From Clostridiales bacterium (GTDB lineage Bacteria; Bacillota; Clostridia; Peptostreptococcales; Anaerovoracaceae), in assembly GCA_015243575.1 (NCBI GenBank), contig CP042469.1:4802929-4866928 (forward strand): 64,000 nt of DNA, in the 5' to 3' direction. A program made the translations under genes and the position numbers. Positions within the stretch are counted from its first letter, which is position 1, and each line of letters starts with the position of its first letter. Below the pieces are notes generated by a model. The model was not told the DNA's origin and searched no databases. It saw only the letters and a program-made list of their open reading frames with translations. This document shows positions 44,442-53,841 of the stretch, piece after piece.

Positions 44442-47400
44442 ATGACAAAAACTATAAGAAAGAAATTATTGGCGAGTATACTGAGTATTGCAATGCTGAT
44501 AAGTTTTATGCCTGCAATGACGCTTACGGTAAATGCGGCTGAGCCGGAACCATACACTGCTACTGCTACGGTAAATGATTCGCTACCATTGCCTGTTTCG
44601 GAATTGTATGGTTTAGGTGACTTTAGTGACATCTTTATTTATTGTGTACAAGGATACACACAACCATCATCTGGTTCTAATATTGCTATGTTATATTTTG
44701 CTGATCCAGATCTCAGTGCAGGTGCTGGAGAGGTGGATTATTTGGACAAAATTGACGATGACCCGGATGATACCGTGGGAAGTAAAGATGAAAAAATTTA
44801 TTTTAAGGCAAACACAGCGGGAGAGTATACTTTTTATATACGAATTTATGATTATGTCGAGATTGACGTAACAAGGAAAATTACTGTAACTGTTACCGAC
44901 GGCGACACCACCAAGCCGACATTGACCGCAGGAACAGTAAACAGAACCAGCAATACCACAGCTACTGTAAATTTTACCTCTGATACGGAGGGAAGCTATT
45001 ACTATAAAGTGGTAGAAGACGGAGCTCCAGAACCAACGATAGATACTGATGGGGCAGGAACAACCTGTACAACGTCTGAAACAACAATTACAAATCCTAC
45101 TGGTTTAACAGCAGGAGCAAGGGATATCTATATCATAGTAAAGGATGGGGCTGGAAATAAAAGTACATCCCTTAGGATAGATATTGATGCCTACATTTCA
45201 AGTAGTGATGCAACATTGAAAACATCTTCGACGGTGAAGGGTGATGCAGTGACAAGCCTTGGAACACCAAGTGCAACGTTAGGTTCTGAAGCCGCTGGGG
45301 CAGTAACGATTACAGCGGCAAAAGCAGCAGATACCAGCAATGCAGAAAGCTTTATCACACTCTTTGACAGGAACGAAAGCCATGCCACAGTCAAGGTGGT
45401 GAAGTATGCGTCAGGAGCTTCCACCACAAACTTTGAAACGGATACAGCCTATGACAATGGGGCAATCACTGATGGAGATTTCTTTATTATCAAGGTGACA
45501 GCAGAAGATGCCACAACCATAAACTATTATAAAATAAATGTATCTGTAACCCCAGCACCTTCCACCGCAAAGGCAATCACTGCCTTTAGCTTCAATGGAT
45601 TAACACCAAATGTAACCGGAACTGTGAATGAAGGCGCAAAAACTATCGCGCTCACAGTACCTTATGGAACTGACGTGACAGCATTGGTGCCAGCGATCAC
45701 TCATACAGGAGCAAGCGTATCTCCCAATACAGGAGTTGCGCAAAACTTCACAAACCCAGTAACCTATACCGTAACAGCGGCAGACAGCAGCACCCAGCAG
45801 TATACGGTAACGGTGAGCATAGCGGCAAACCCGGCCAAGGCAATCACTGCCTTTAACTTCAATGGCTTAACACCAAATGTAACCGGAACTGTGAATGAAG
45901 GCGCAAAAACCATCGCGCTCACAGTACCGTATGGAACTGACGTGACAGCATTGGTGCCAGCGATCACTCATACAGGAGCAAGCGTATCTCCAAATACAGG
46001 AGTAGCGCAAAACTTCACAAACCCAGTAACCTATACCGTGACCGCGGCAGACAGCAGCACCCAGCAGTATACGGTAACGGTGAGCGTAGCGGCAAACCCG
46101 GCCAAGGCAATTACTGCCTTTAACTTCAATGGCTTAACACCAAATGTAACCGGAACTGTGAATGAAGGCGCAAAAACCATCGCGCTCACAGTACCGTATG
46201 GAACTGACGTGACAGCATTGGTGCCAGCGATCACTCATACAGGAGCAAGCGTATCTCCAAATACAGGAGTAGCGCAAAACTTCACAAACCCAGTAACCTA
46301 TACCGTAACAGCGGCAGACAGCAGCTCCCAGGCGTATACGGTAACGGTGAGCGTAGCGGCAAACCCGGCCAAGGCAATCACTGCCTTTAACTTCAATGGC
46401 TTAACACCAAATGTAACCGGAACTGTGAATGAAGGCGCAAAAACCATCGCGCTCACAGTACCGTATGGAACTGACGTGACAGCATTGGTGCCAGCGATCA
46501 CTCATACAGGAGCAAGCGTATCTCCCAATACAGGAGTTGCGCAAAACTTCACAAACCCAGTAACCTATACCGTAACAGCGGCAGACAGCAGCTCCCAGGC
46601 GTATACGGTAACGGTGAGCGTAGCGGCAAACCCGGCCAAGGCAATCACTGCCTTTAACTTCAATGGCTTAACACCAAATGTAACCGGAACTGTGAATGAA
46701 GGCGCAAAAACCATCGCGCTCACAGTACCTTATGGAACTGACGTGACTGCATTGGTGCCAGCGATCACCCATACAGGAGCAAGCGTATCGCCAAATACAG
46801 GAGTAGCGCAAAACTTCACAAACCCAGTAACCTATACCGTAACAGCGGCAGACAGCAGCACCCAGCAGTATACGGTAACGGTGAGCGTAGCGGCAAACCC
46901 GGCCAAGGCAATCACTGCCTTTAACTTCAATGGCTTAACACCAAATGTAACCGGAACTGTGAATGAAGGCGCAAAAACCATCGTGCTCACAGTACCGTAT
47001 GGAACTGACGTGACTGCATTGGTGCCAGCGATCACTCATACAGGAGTAAGCGTATCGCCAAATACAGGAGTAGCGCAAAACTTCACAAACCCAGTAACCT
47101 ATACCGTGACCGCGGCAGACAGCAGCACCCAGCAGTATACGGTAACGGTGAGCGTAGCGGCAAACCCGGCCAAGGCAATCACTGCCTTTAACTTCAATGG
47201 CTTAACACCAAATGTAACCGGAACTGTGAATGAAGGCGCAAAAACCATCGTGCTCACAGTACCGTATGGAACTGACGTGACTGCATTGGTGCCAGCGATC
47301 ACTCATACAGGAGCAAGCGTATCGCCAAATACAGGAGTAGCGCAAAACTTCACAAACCCAGTAACCTATACCGTAACAGCGGCAGACAGCAGCTCCCAGC

Positions 47401-48761
47401 AGTATACGGTAACGGTGAGCGTAGCTACTTCAAGTAGTTCAGGCGGTGGCAGTGGTTCATCCACTACAGCAACTTCAGGAACAGGAACTGTAATTGTAGT
47501 AGTAAATGGCAAAATTGAAAATGCAGGAACAGAAACAAAATCAACAGAGGACGGCAAGTCAACCGTAACAGTCGCTATAAATAGCAAAACTGTTGAAACG
47601 AAGATTGCAGAAGCAGTAAAATCAAACACAACCGGACAGCAAAATGTGATGCAAGTGCCAGTTGCTGATACAAAATCAGATGTAGTAAAAGTAGAACTAA
47701 CAGGAGATATTGTAAAGCAGCTAGAAACAAATACCTTTGATGTATCAGTAAAACGTGATGCAGTAGAATACGTGATACCTGCAAAAGAGCTAGCTATTTC
47801 AAACGCAGCAAAAGAACTTGGAGTGGCTGAAACTTCACTAAAAGTTATCAAGGTAGAAGTACAGATTACAAAACTAGAGGACTCCGTTGTAGCAAAATAC
47901 AATGAAGTAGCAAAAGAAAATGGAGCAACAATTGTATTCCCACCAACAGCATTTGAAGTAGTAGCAAAGACAACAAATGCAGCTGGAAAAACTGAAGATG
48001 TTAAGATTAACAAATTCAGCAATTACGTAGAAAGAATTATGGAAATCCCAGCAGGAGTAGACCCAAGCAAGATAACAACAGGTGTAGTGTTCAATTCTGA
48101 TGGATCGTACAGCCATATACCTACTGATGTATATCAGAAAGATGGAAAGTGGTATGCAAAACTTAACTCACTTACAAATTCAAACTACTCAGTTGTATGG
48201 AATCCAGTTGCAGTTAAATCTGTAGAAAACCACTGGGCAAAGGATGCAGTTAGTGACATGGCATCAAGACTAGTAATATTCAATGCAGAAACCTTTGAGC
48301 CAAATAAGGCAATCACAAGAGCAGATTTTGCAGAATATATCGTAAGAGCGCTTGGCTTATACAGACAAGGTGAACATCAGAATAAGTTTATTGATATTAA
48401 TGCAAAAGGAGACAGAACACTCGCAATTTTGATAGCAAATGAGTATGGAATCGTAACAGGGTACTCTGACGGAACCTTTAGAGGAGACAATCAGATAACA
48501 AGAGAAGAAGCGATGACGATGTATCAGAGAGCAATGAAGATTACAAAGCTTACAGGAAGCGACACCAATCGAATCAATACTTATGTGGATAGCATGCAGG
48601 TAAGCAAGTGGGCCGTTTCCTATGTAACTGATGTATTGTCAGCACACGTATTCAACGGAACAACAGCAACAACTATTGCACCAAAAGCAAACTTAACTTA
48701 TGCGGAAGCTGCACAGGCAATAAGAAATCTGTTGGTGGAGTCTAAGTTAATCAATAAGTAA
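44442..48761 (+). CDS. SLH-domain surface protein with seven near-identical repeats
   Basis: 1439 residues from ATG 44442 (AGGAGG seven bases upstream; the open frame to 44409 has no site). Signal peptide (RKKLLASILSIAMLISFMPA, cleavage likely after VNA). An Ig-like unit (LTAGTVNRTSNTTATVNFTS) also found in the upstream SLH protein is followed by a cadherin-like beta region and seven 89-residue repeats (about 376-996: AKAITAFNFNGLTPNVTGTV ... TVTVSVAANP). Then come a Ser/Gly-rich linker, an unassigned beta region and three SLH domains (about 1258-1439). Exported and wall-bound; the repeats probably form a stalk. Confidence 0.9.
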   Translation: MTKTIRKKLLASILSIAMLISFMPAMTLTVNAAEPEPYTATATVNDSLPLPVSELYGLGDFSDIFIYCVQGYTQPSSGSNIAMLYFADPDLSAGAGEVDYLDKIDDDPDDTVGSKDEKIYFKANTAGEYTFYIRIYDYVEIDVTRKITVTVTDGDTTKPTLTAGTVNRTSNTTATVNFTSDTEGSYYYKVVEDGAPEPTIDTDGAGTTCTTSETTITNPTGLTAGARDIYIIVKDGAGNKSTSLRIDIDAYISSSDATLKTSSTVKGDAVTSLGTPSATLGSEAAGAVTITAAKAADTSNAESFITLFDRNESHATVKVVKYASGASTTNFETDTAYDNGAITDGDFFIIKVTAEDATTINYYKINVSVTPAPSTAKAITAFSFNGLTPNVTGTVNEGAKTIALTVPYGTDVTALVPAITHTGASVSPNTGVAQNFTNPVTYTVTAADSSTQQYTVTVSIAANPAKAITAFNFNGLTPNVTGTVNEGAKTIALTVPYGTDVTALVPAITHTGASVSPNTGVAQNFTNPVTYTVTAADSSTQQYTVTVSVAANPAKAITAFNFNGLTPNVTGTVNEGAKTIALTVPYGTDVTALVPAITHTGASVSPNTGVAQNFTNPVTYTVTAADSSSQAYTVTVSVAANPAKAITAFNFNGLTPNVTGTVNEGAKTIALTVPYGTDVTALVPAITHTGASVSPNTGVAQNFTNPVTYTVTAADSSSQAYTVTVSVAANPAKAITAFNFNGLTPNVTGTVNEGAKTIALTVPYGTDVTALVPAITHTGASVSPNTGVAQNFTNPVTYTVTAADSSTQQYTVTVSVAANPAKAITAFNFNGLTPNVTGTVNEGAKTIVLTVPYGTDVTALVPAITHTGVSVSPNTGVAQNFTNPVTYTVTAADSSTQQYTVTVSVAANPAKAITAFNFNGLTPNVTGTVNEGAKTIVLTVPYGTDVTALVPAITHTGASVSPNTGVAQNFTNPVTYTVTAADSSSQQYTVTVSVATSSSSGGGSGSSTTATSGTGTVIVVVNGKIENAGTETKSTEDGKSTVTVAINSKTVETKIAEAVKSNTTGQQNVMQVPVADTKSDVVKVELTGDIVKQLETNTFDVSVKRDAVEYVIPAKELAISNAAKELGVAETSLKVIKVEVQITKLEDSVVAKYNEVAKENGATIVFPPTAFEVVAKTTNAAGKTEDVKINKFSNYVERIMEIPAGVDPSKITTGVVFNSDGSYSHIPTDVYQKDGKWYAKLNSLTNSNYSVVWNPVAVKSVENHWAKDAVSDMASRLVIFNAETFEPNKAITRADFAEYIVRALGLYRQGEHQNKFIDINAKGDRTLAILIANEYGIVTGYSDGTFRGDNQITREEAMTMYQRAMKITKLTGSDTNRINTYVDSMQVSKWAVSYVTDVLSAHVFNGTTATTIAPKANLTYAEAAQAIRNLLVESKLINK
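45567..47428 (+). repeat. Seven tandem 267-bp coding repeats
   Basis: Each unit encodes 89 residues. Units differ by only a few bases (for example ATCGCGCTC versus ATCGTGCTC, AGCACCCAGCAG versus AGCTCCCAGGCG), including synonymous sites, so they have been copied or homogenised recently. The first unit is slightly more diverged. Confidence 0.92.
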
Positions 48762-48862
48762 TGTTGATAAAAGGAGTACTCTATAACAATGAGGGTACTC
48801 CTCTTAACAGATTACTGAAGACACCTTCAACCGACCCTTGAAGCAATAAAAATGATGACAGT

Positions 48863-49012
48863 GTTGAAAGGCTACAAGACGGCAGCTATATGACAAAAGT
48901 TGAAGCATATTTCTCAGATCAATTTCCTATCCGAAATATTTGGGTTCATATACAGGAAGATTCCAGTGATCATCCCAATGACAAAAATATAAGACTCAAA
49001 GACGATCTTTAA
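48863..49012 (+). pseudogene. Scrap of a DHHW/AlgX-like exported protein
   Basis: One frame reads VERLQDGSYMTKVEAYFSDQ, then FPIRNIWVHIQED and ends DDL. The DGSY-KVE-Y-SDQFP-R pattern resembles the mature N-terminus of DHHW/AlgX-type proteins of Clostridia. It has no start and is about 50 codons long. Confidence 0.45.
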
Positions 49013-49064
49013 ATGACTATCGGCTAATTGTTTTTAATAATTAGCCGATAGTCATTTTATTTTC
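49013..49064 (+). terminator. Strong rho-independent terminator
   Basis: A perfect 17-bp stem (ATGACTATCGGCTAATT 49013-49029 with 49039-49055), 9-nt loop and T-rich tail TTTATTTTC. Confidence 0.8.
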
Positions 49065-49155
49065 ATTACCAACCGCACTAGGTTATTACTCTCCGGTTAA
49101 TTAAAATGAAAATATAAGTTCAAAAATGCTGTATTGATGCAGGAGAAATGAAATG

Positions 49156-50060
49156 ATGAAAAAGATATTGATGTGGATTACCGTGCTTATGCTTACATCG
49201 ACTGCTTCTTTTGGAGTGAGCCGTTACAGGGAAGTGCAGGTACTTTTGGTGGATGATCTGCGGATTACCGTCAATGGAGAAGAAAAACAGATAAGAAACA
49301 TGGATGGTTCAACGCTGTCTCCGATTAGCTATCAGGGGAGAACCTACCTTCCGATTCGTGCGGTGGCAGATTTGGTGAACTATGAGATCCGCTGGGATGA
49401 CGCCTCAAGAACGTTTTCAATAACCTCTGCAAGTAACGGAGCTGAAGAAGAAGGGTGGTCGGGCTATGCCAGTATAGCAGCAGCCGCATACACAGCAGGG
49501 AAGGCGTTGAGAGGTAAGGATTATGAAGCCTTAGCGCGACTGGCTCATCCTGAAAAAGGAGTACGATTCAGCATTAACGGAAAAGTGGAAAGCGAAGTAG
49601 ACATCGTCATAAAAAAAGATGAATTTGCGAGCAAGGCGGAAAACAATACAACTGGGGTGTTGAGGATGGATCTCCCGAACCGATGATTAAGTCAGTCGAT
49701 ACCTTTATGAATCGGTTTAACAAAGACTTTGAAAATCCGGCACGTGATGGCTGGAACGAAAGAGTTACTGGATATGGAATTAAGGAGCAGCCAAAAAACA
49801 GTGTTAAGGTAATTGAGGGGGCAGAACGCCTTTATTCAGGATGCGAGTTTGTCGAATTCTACTTCGAAGGAACATCGGGGCAAGAGTTTGACTGGGACAG
49901 TTATATTATGATATTCGAGCGATATATCTATGAAACGAACACTGTGAATACGGAAGCTGAGAAAACGGCTGATGTGGAAGATATCATCCGGTTTGAGAGC
50001 ATTCATCCCTTCCAAGATGAAAATGGAAGGGTCGGAAGGATTATCTTGTTTAAGGAGTGA
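49156..50060 (+). pseudogene. Stalk-domain (copper-amine-oxidase-N-like) protein, frameshifted and fused to a Fic scrap
   Basis: The first frame (to 49686) has a signal peptide, then RITVNGEEKQIRNMDG and YQGRTYLPIRAVADLVNYEI, the stalk domain of exported clostridial proteins. The frame shifts by one base near 49655: the natural continuation WGVEDGSPEPMIKSVDTFM lies in the second frame (49683-50060). That second frame ends abnormally: after about 49930 it reads ADVEDIIRFESIHPFQDENG and RVGRIILFKE, the active-site motif HPFxDxNGRxGR of Fic AMP-transferases. So a decayed stalk gene has been joined to a Fic-gene fragment. Confidence 0.68.
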
Positions 50061-50076
50061 TTAAGACATGACATTT

Positions 50077-50961
50077 TCACCGGTTTTCCTGGCAATGGAT
50101 CAGTTGCCGATAAAATGCCAGCATATTTTCAGTCAGAACTTTACTTTTTTTCTTTACAAAGTATACGTCCCAGCTAAAACGGTCGTCCGGGAATTCATAA
50201 TATCTAAGATCGGAATCATCCGGGCGGATGGTATGTGCCGGAACAACGAACAGAAGATTGTTATATAGGGCGATTTCTTTTAAAGAGTTGAAATCGCTGG
50301 AGGAAATATCAATGATTGGATCAAATCCTGCATTTCGGCAAGCGGCGACAAAATTGTGACGGATGTGAAATTGTGTGCTAAACATGGCATATCGCTGATC
50401 TTTCAAATCGTCCATCTGAATCTGTTTTTTTCGATATAATGCGTGTGCTTTCGGGATACACAAATATACCTTTTCCTGAAGCAAACATGCAGCAGAAAAT
50501 CGGTCTGAATCTATGACGCCAGTAGTAATGCAAAAATCAAATTCATCTTTTACCGCAAGTTCTTCCAGATAAAAGTCTATATAATCCGCATGCTCAATCG
50601 TTACATTGGGATGGGTCTTCTCGAAATCGGTGATTAACTGATAAGGCAGGGCAGAAACAACCCCAAAGGCCATACCAAGGAATATGGTTTCATTTGGAAT
50701 ATCCTTGATCTGAGCAATATGAGAGCACATATTTTTTTTTCTCTCTATAATAGACTGGCAATCATTCAGAAAATACTCACCATGAGGTGTGGGGGATACG
50801 CCGTTAATATCTCTGAAAAGCAGTTGGCACCCCAGTTCTGCTTCCAGTTCACGAATCATTTTGGAGATCCCTTGCTGAGACACGTGATATGTCGCAGACG
50901 CTTTACTGATACTTCTGCACTGGCATACGGCGATAAACACTTCCATTTGTCTGAATGTCAT
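50077..50961 (-). CDS. LysR family transcriptional regulator
   Basis: 294 residues from ATG 50961, which has AAAGGAG upstream; the long open frame above it is not coding. The N-terminal HTH reads MTFRQMEVFIAVCQCRSISK, then YHVSQQGISKMIRELEAELG. The effector domain follows. Divergent from the flavin oxidoreductase gene at 51120, so it probably regulates it. Convergent with the stalk/Fic remnant. Confidence 0.9.
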   Translation of the reverse strand: MTFRQMEVFIAVCQCRSISKASATYHVSQQGISKMIRELEAELGCQLLFRDINGVSPTPHGEYFLNDCQSIIERKKNMCSHIAQIKDIPNETIFLGMAFGVVSALPYQLITDFEKTHPNVTIEHADYIDFYLEELAVKDEFDFCITTGVIDSDRFSAACLLQEKVYLCIPKAHALYRKKQIQMDDLKDQRYAMFSTQFHIRHNFVAACRNAGFDPIIDISSSDFNSLKEIALYNNLLFVVPAHTIRPDDSDLRYYEFPDDRFSWDVYFVKKKSKVLTENMLAFYRQLIHCQENR

Positions 50962-51119
50962 ATCTTCTCCTTTTATGTGCTCAAAAGGTCTTATGCATAC
51001 AACTTTTTTGTTGTGATAATACAATGATTCTTCTGCTTTTACTTTAATTTTATTGATATATACTTGGATTGTCAAGAGATTGTCAAAGTACAGATGTAAA
51101 GATATAAAAGGAGGTAAAA

Positions 51120-53066
51120 ATGATGAAGAATAAGTATTATCCTCATCTTGCAAGCCCGATTACCATTAACGGGGTTACTTTTAAAAACAGAATTTTTGGC
51201 GCCCCCATGTCGAATCCGGAATTAGATGTGGACTGCAACATGCGCCAGGAAGACATCGCATTTCATGAAAACCGTGGGCGCGGCGGACTTGCAAGCGTGG
51301 CCATTGGCCTTGGTATTGTGGATGCCATTGGGCGTTCCCACACAAAAGAAATAAAACTATATGATGTCATGTCCCTTCCATCACTGAAGGAAGCGGCCAA
51401 TGCGATGCACCGGCATAATTGCAAGGCTGTAATGGAGCTGGCCCACGGGGGCAAATTTGGAAATGCTCGCGCTCACAGCAATGCTGACGGAACCTTGATT
51501 GGCCCTAATGATGAGGTGAATGCGGCAGGGCTTCCGGTCCGCAGCATGACCGAAGAGGATATTTACAGAGTTGCGGATTGTTTCGCCCAGGGCGCCAAGC
51601 TGGTAAAAGAGGCAGGCTTTGATATGGTGCTGATCCACGGCGGTCATGGCTGGCTTCTGGGTCAGTTCAGCTCTCCGTCGATGAATCGCAGAACCGATCA
51701 ATGGGGAGGCAGCCTGGAAAATCGGATGCGTTTTTCACTGCTGGTAGTTGAAAAAGTACGGGAAGCGGTCGGTCCGAATTTTCCCATTGAGTTCCGTATG
51801 AGCGGGGCAGAGTATACGAAAGGCGGATACCCTATTGAAGAGGGCGTCGAGATGGCCAAAATGCTGGATGGCAAAGTCGATATTATCCATGTTTCGGCTG
51901 GTGTTCATGAAGACCTGGAGGTATTTACCTACACCCATCCATCTATGTTTATCGAGCATGGATATAATGTACATCTTGCAGCGGAGATTAAAAAACATGT
52001 TAAAACTCCCGTGGCAACCTTAGGCGGCATCAATGATCCAGACATGATGGAGGAAATCATTGCTTCGGGAAAGGCAGATATCGTGCAGGTTGCGCGTCAG
52101 TCGCTTAGTGATCCGTATTTTCCGGAGAAAGCATTTTCAGGGAATGCAGCTGATATCATGCGGTGCTGCCGCTGCTATACCTGCTTCTTCAATTACTTAA
52201 CAAACAGAACATTTTGCTGCGCATTTAATCCGGTGATTGGCAATGAGCTGCAGCATAAGCAGGCATTCCCGGCTGCAACACCAAAGAAGGTTATCGTTGT
52301 TGGCGGTGGCCCCGGCGGTATGATGGCAGCGATTACGGCGGCGGAGCGCGGACATTCGGTTACACTGTATGAGAAGAACAGCGAACTGGGTGGACAACTT
52401 CTTTCAGAGCAGTATATTCCTTTTAAACAGGATATGTTTCACTTTGTAAAAGTTTTGAAAAGACGTTTGGAACATGCGGGTGTTGAGGTTCGACTGAATA
52501 CGGAGCTCAACGCGAAGCAGGCGGCGGCAGAAAATGCAGACGTTGTTTTTACGGCCATTGGCGCGAATCCCATCGTTCCGCCCATTCCTGGAATCGATCA
52601 CAAGAAAGTGGTTGGCCTTGAAGCGCTTCATCACGCGACTCCTGCCCTTGGACAAAAGGTTGTTATCCTTGGCGGCGGTCTTGTTGGATGTGAAAGTGCC
52701 ATTTATCTGAATCGTCTGGGAAAGAATGTTACCATTGTTGATATGAAAGCAGACTGGGCGCCTGATTCTTACTTCATGCACAAAACTGCTATGGCAATTG
52801 CGATGCGTGACAGCAACATCAAGATTTATGTAAGCACAAAGGCAAAGGCTGTTACAGAGAAAGGACTTGTCTGTGAAACTGCGGATGGTGAGGTTACTTT
52901 TGAAGCGGACAGCATCCTGCTTGCGGCAGGTATGAAGGCGGATCGCGCCGTTGCGGACAGCTTCTATAACACAGCACCGCGCGTGTTTGAAACAGGCGAC
53001 TGTATAAAGACAGGCCGAGTTGTTGATGCTGTTACAACCGGATACTACCGTGCGCTGGATATTTAA
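51120..53066 (+). CDS. NADH:flavin oxidoreductase, 2-enoate-reductase/BaiCD-like
   Basis: 648 residues in the three-domain layout of the family. An N-terminal FMN TIM barrel (1-370: KNRIFGAPMSN, IHGGHGWLLGQFSSPSMNRR) is followed by a 4Fe-4S region (about 348-365: CCRCYTCFF, CCAFNP) and FAD and NAD Rossmann domains (VVGGGPGGMMAAI about 392, VILGGGLVGCESAIY about 514). Members reduce alpha,beta-unsaturated acids, aldehydes or steroid enones in anaerobes. AAAGGAGG precedes ATG 51120/51123. Probably LysR-regulated; the substrate is unknown. Confidence 0.9.
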   Translation: MMKNKYYPHLASPITINGVTFKNRIFGAPMSNPELDVDCNMRQEDIAFHENRGRGGLASVAIGLGIVDAIGRSHTKEIKLYDVMSLPSLKEAANAMHRHNCKAVMELAHGGKFGNARAHSNADGTLIGPNDEVNAAGLPVRSMTEEDIYRVADCFAQGAKLVKEAGFDMVLIHGGHGWLLGQFSSPSMNRRTDQWGGSLENRMRFSLLVVEKVREAVGPNFPIEFRMSGAEYTKGGYPIEEGVEMAKMLDGKVDIIHVSAGVHEDLEVFTYTHPSMFIEHGYNVHLAAEIKKHVKTPVATLGGINDPDMMEEIIASGKADIVQVARQSLSDPYFPEKAFSGNAADIMRCCRCYTCFFNYLTNRTFCCAFNPVIGNELQHKQAFPAATPKKVIVVGGGPGGMMAAITAAERGHSVTLYEKNSELGGQLLSEQYIPFKQDMFHFVKVLKRRLEHAGVEVRLNTELNAKQAAAENADVVFTAIGANPIVPPIPGIDHKKVVGLEALHHATPALGQKVVILGGGLVGCESAIYLNRLGKNVTIVDMKADWAPDSYFMHKTAMAIAMRDSNIKIYVSTKAKAVTEKGLVCETADGEVTFEADSILLAAGMKADRAVADSFYNTAPRVFETGDCIKTGRVVDAVTTGYYRALDI

Positions 53067-53111
53067 ACATGCGATAGGCTGTCCTGATGTTTCCAAATTT
53101 ATTTTCGCATC

Positions 53112-53127
53112 GTTTAATCTCTGTTTA
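53112..53127 (+). promoter_or_regulatory. GTTTA boxes upstream of the second response regulator
   Basis: GTTTA at 53112 and 53123, 11 bp apart, about 40 bp before the response regulator start. Same motif and period as at 31021-31078 and 54928-54965. Confidence 0.5.
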
Positions 53128-53163
53128 CATAGGTGTGGTACAATTCAATAGAGGTGATGTGAA

Positions 53164-53841
53164 ATGAGTAAAATTATGATTGTTGACGATGATTCGAATA
53201 TCCGAGAGCTTGTGACTGCCTTGCTCCAGAACAATGGTTTTGATGTATGTGAAGCGGCAGACGGACGTGAAGCACTGCAAAAGATCAGCGTCGACAATCC
53301 TGATCTGGCAATTATCGATATCATGATGCCGAACATGGACGGCTTTGAGCTTTGCCGTCATTTGCGTTCTTATTACGAAAACATGCCAGTTTTAATGCTG
53401 ACTGCAAAAGGTGAACTTGCAAGCAAAGTGAAAGGCTTCGGTCTTGGCGCCGACGATTATCTGACCAAGCCTTTTGAAGGGGATGAGCTGGTCGTCCGTG
53501 TTCAGGCTCTGCTGCGGCGCTATAAAATTGAAGCATCCCAGGTAATTCATATCGGCAATGTCGTAATCGACAAAAATAGCTACAGCATCACGATGAATGG
53601 GTCAAATGAAGATATACCGATGAAGGAATTTGAATTGCTCTTCAAGCTGGCGAGCTTTCCCGGAAAAACATTTTCCCGCAACCGGTTGATTGAGGATATA
53701 TGGGGCGTTGACTTCGAGGGAAACGAACGGACTCTGGACGTCCATGTAAACCGTCTGCGCGACCGCTTCCCAGAGCAACAGACCGGTTTTAAAATTACCA
53801 CTATCCGCGGTCTCGGGTACAGGCTGGAGGTGGTGGCGTGA
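53164..53841 (+). CDS. OmpR-family response regulator
   Basis: 225 residues. Receiver: IMIVDDDSN, LAIIDIMMP (Asp), TAKG and LTKPFEGDE. Winged helix with EFELLFKLASFPGKTFSRN, HVNRLRDRF and IRGLGYRLE. It overlaps the kinase gene (GTGA) and is followed by an ABC exporter. Similar in layout and sequence to the regulator at 30310, so the two modules are related. Confidence 0.92.
   Translation: MSKIMIVDDDSNIRELVTALLQNNGFDVCEAADGREALQKISVDNPDLAIIDIMMPNMDGFELCRHLRSYYENMPVLMLTAKGELASKVKGFGLGADDYLTKPFEGDELVVRVQALLRRYKIEASQVIHIGNVVIDKNSYSITMNGSNEDIPMKEFELLFKLASFPGKTFSRNRLIEDIWGVDFEGNERTLDVHVNRLRDRFPEQQTGFKITTIRGLGYRLEVVA

Noticed and set aside
45764-47302. Several 67-codon minus-strand frames at 267-bp intervals
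   Set aside because: They are the antisense shadow of the tandem coding repeats; regular spacing comes from the repeat period, and they lack ribosome binding sites.
49960-50060. Functional Fic toxin
   Set aside because: Only the active-site loop is present, about 30 residues; the rest of the Fic fold is missing.
50962-51153. N-terminal extension of the LysR gene
   Set aside because: Open by chance; the ribosome binding site and family start are at 50961, and the extension would overlap the divergent flavoenzyme start.
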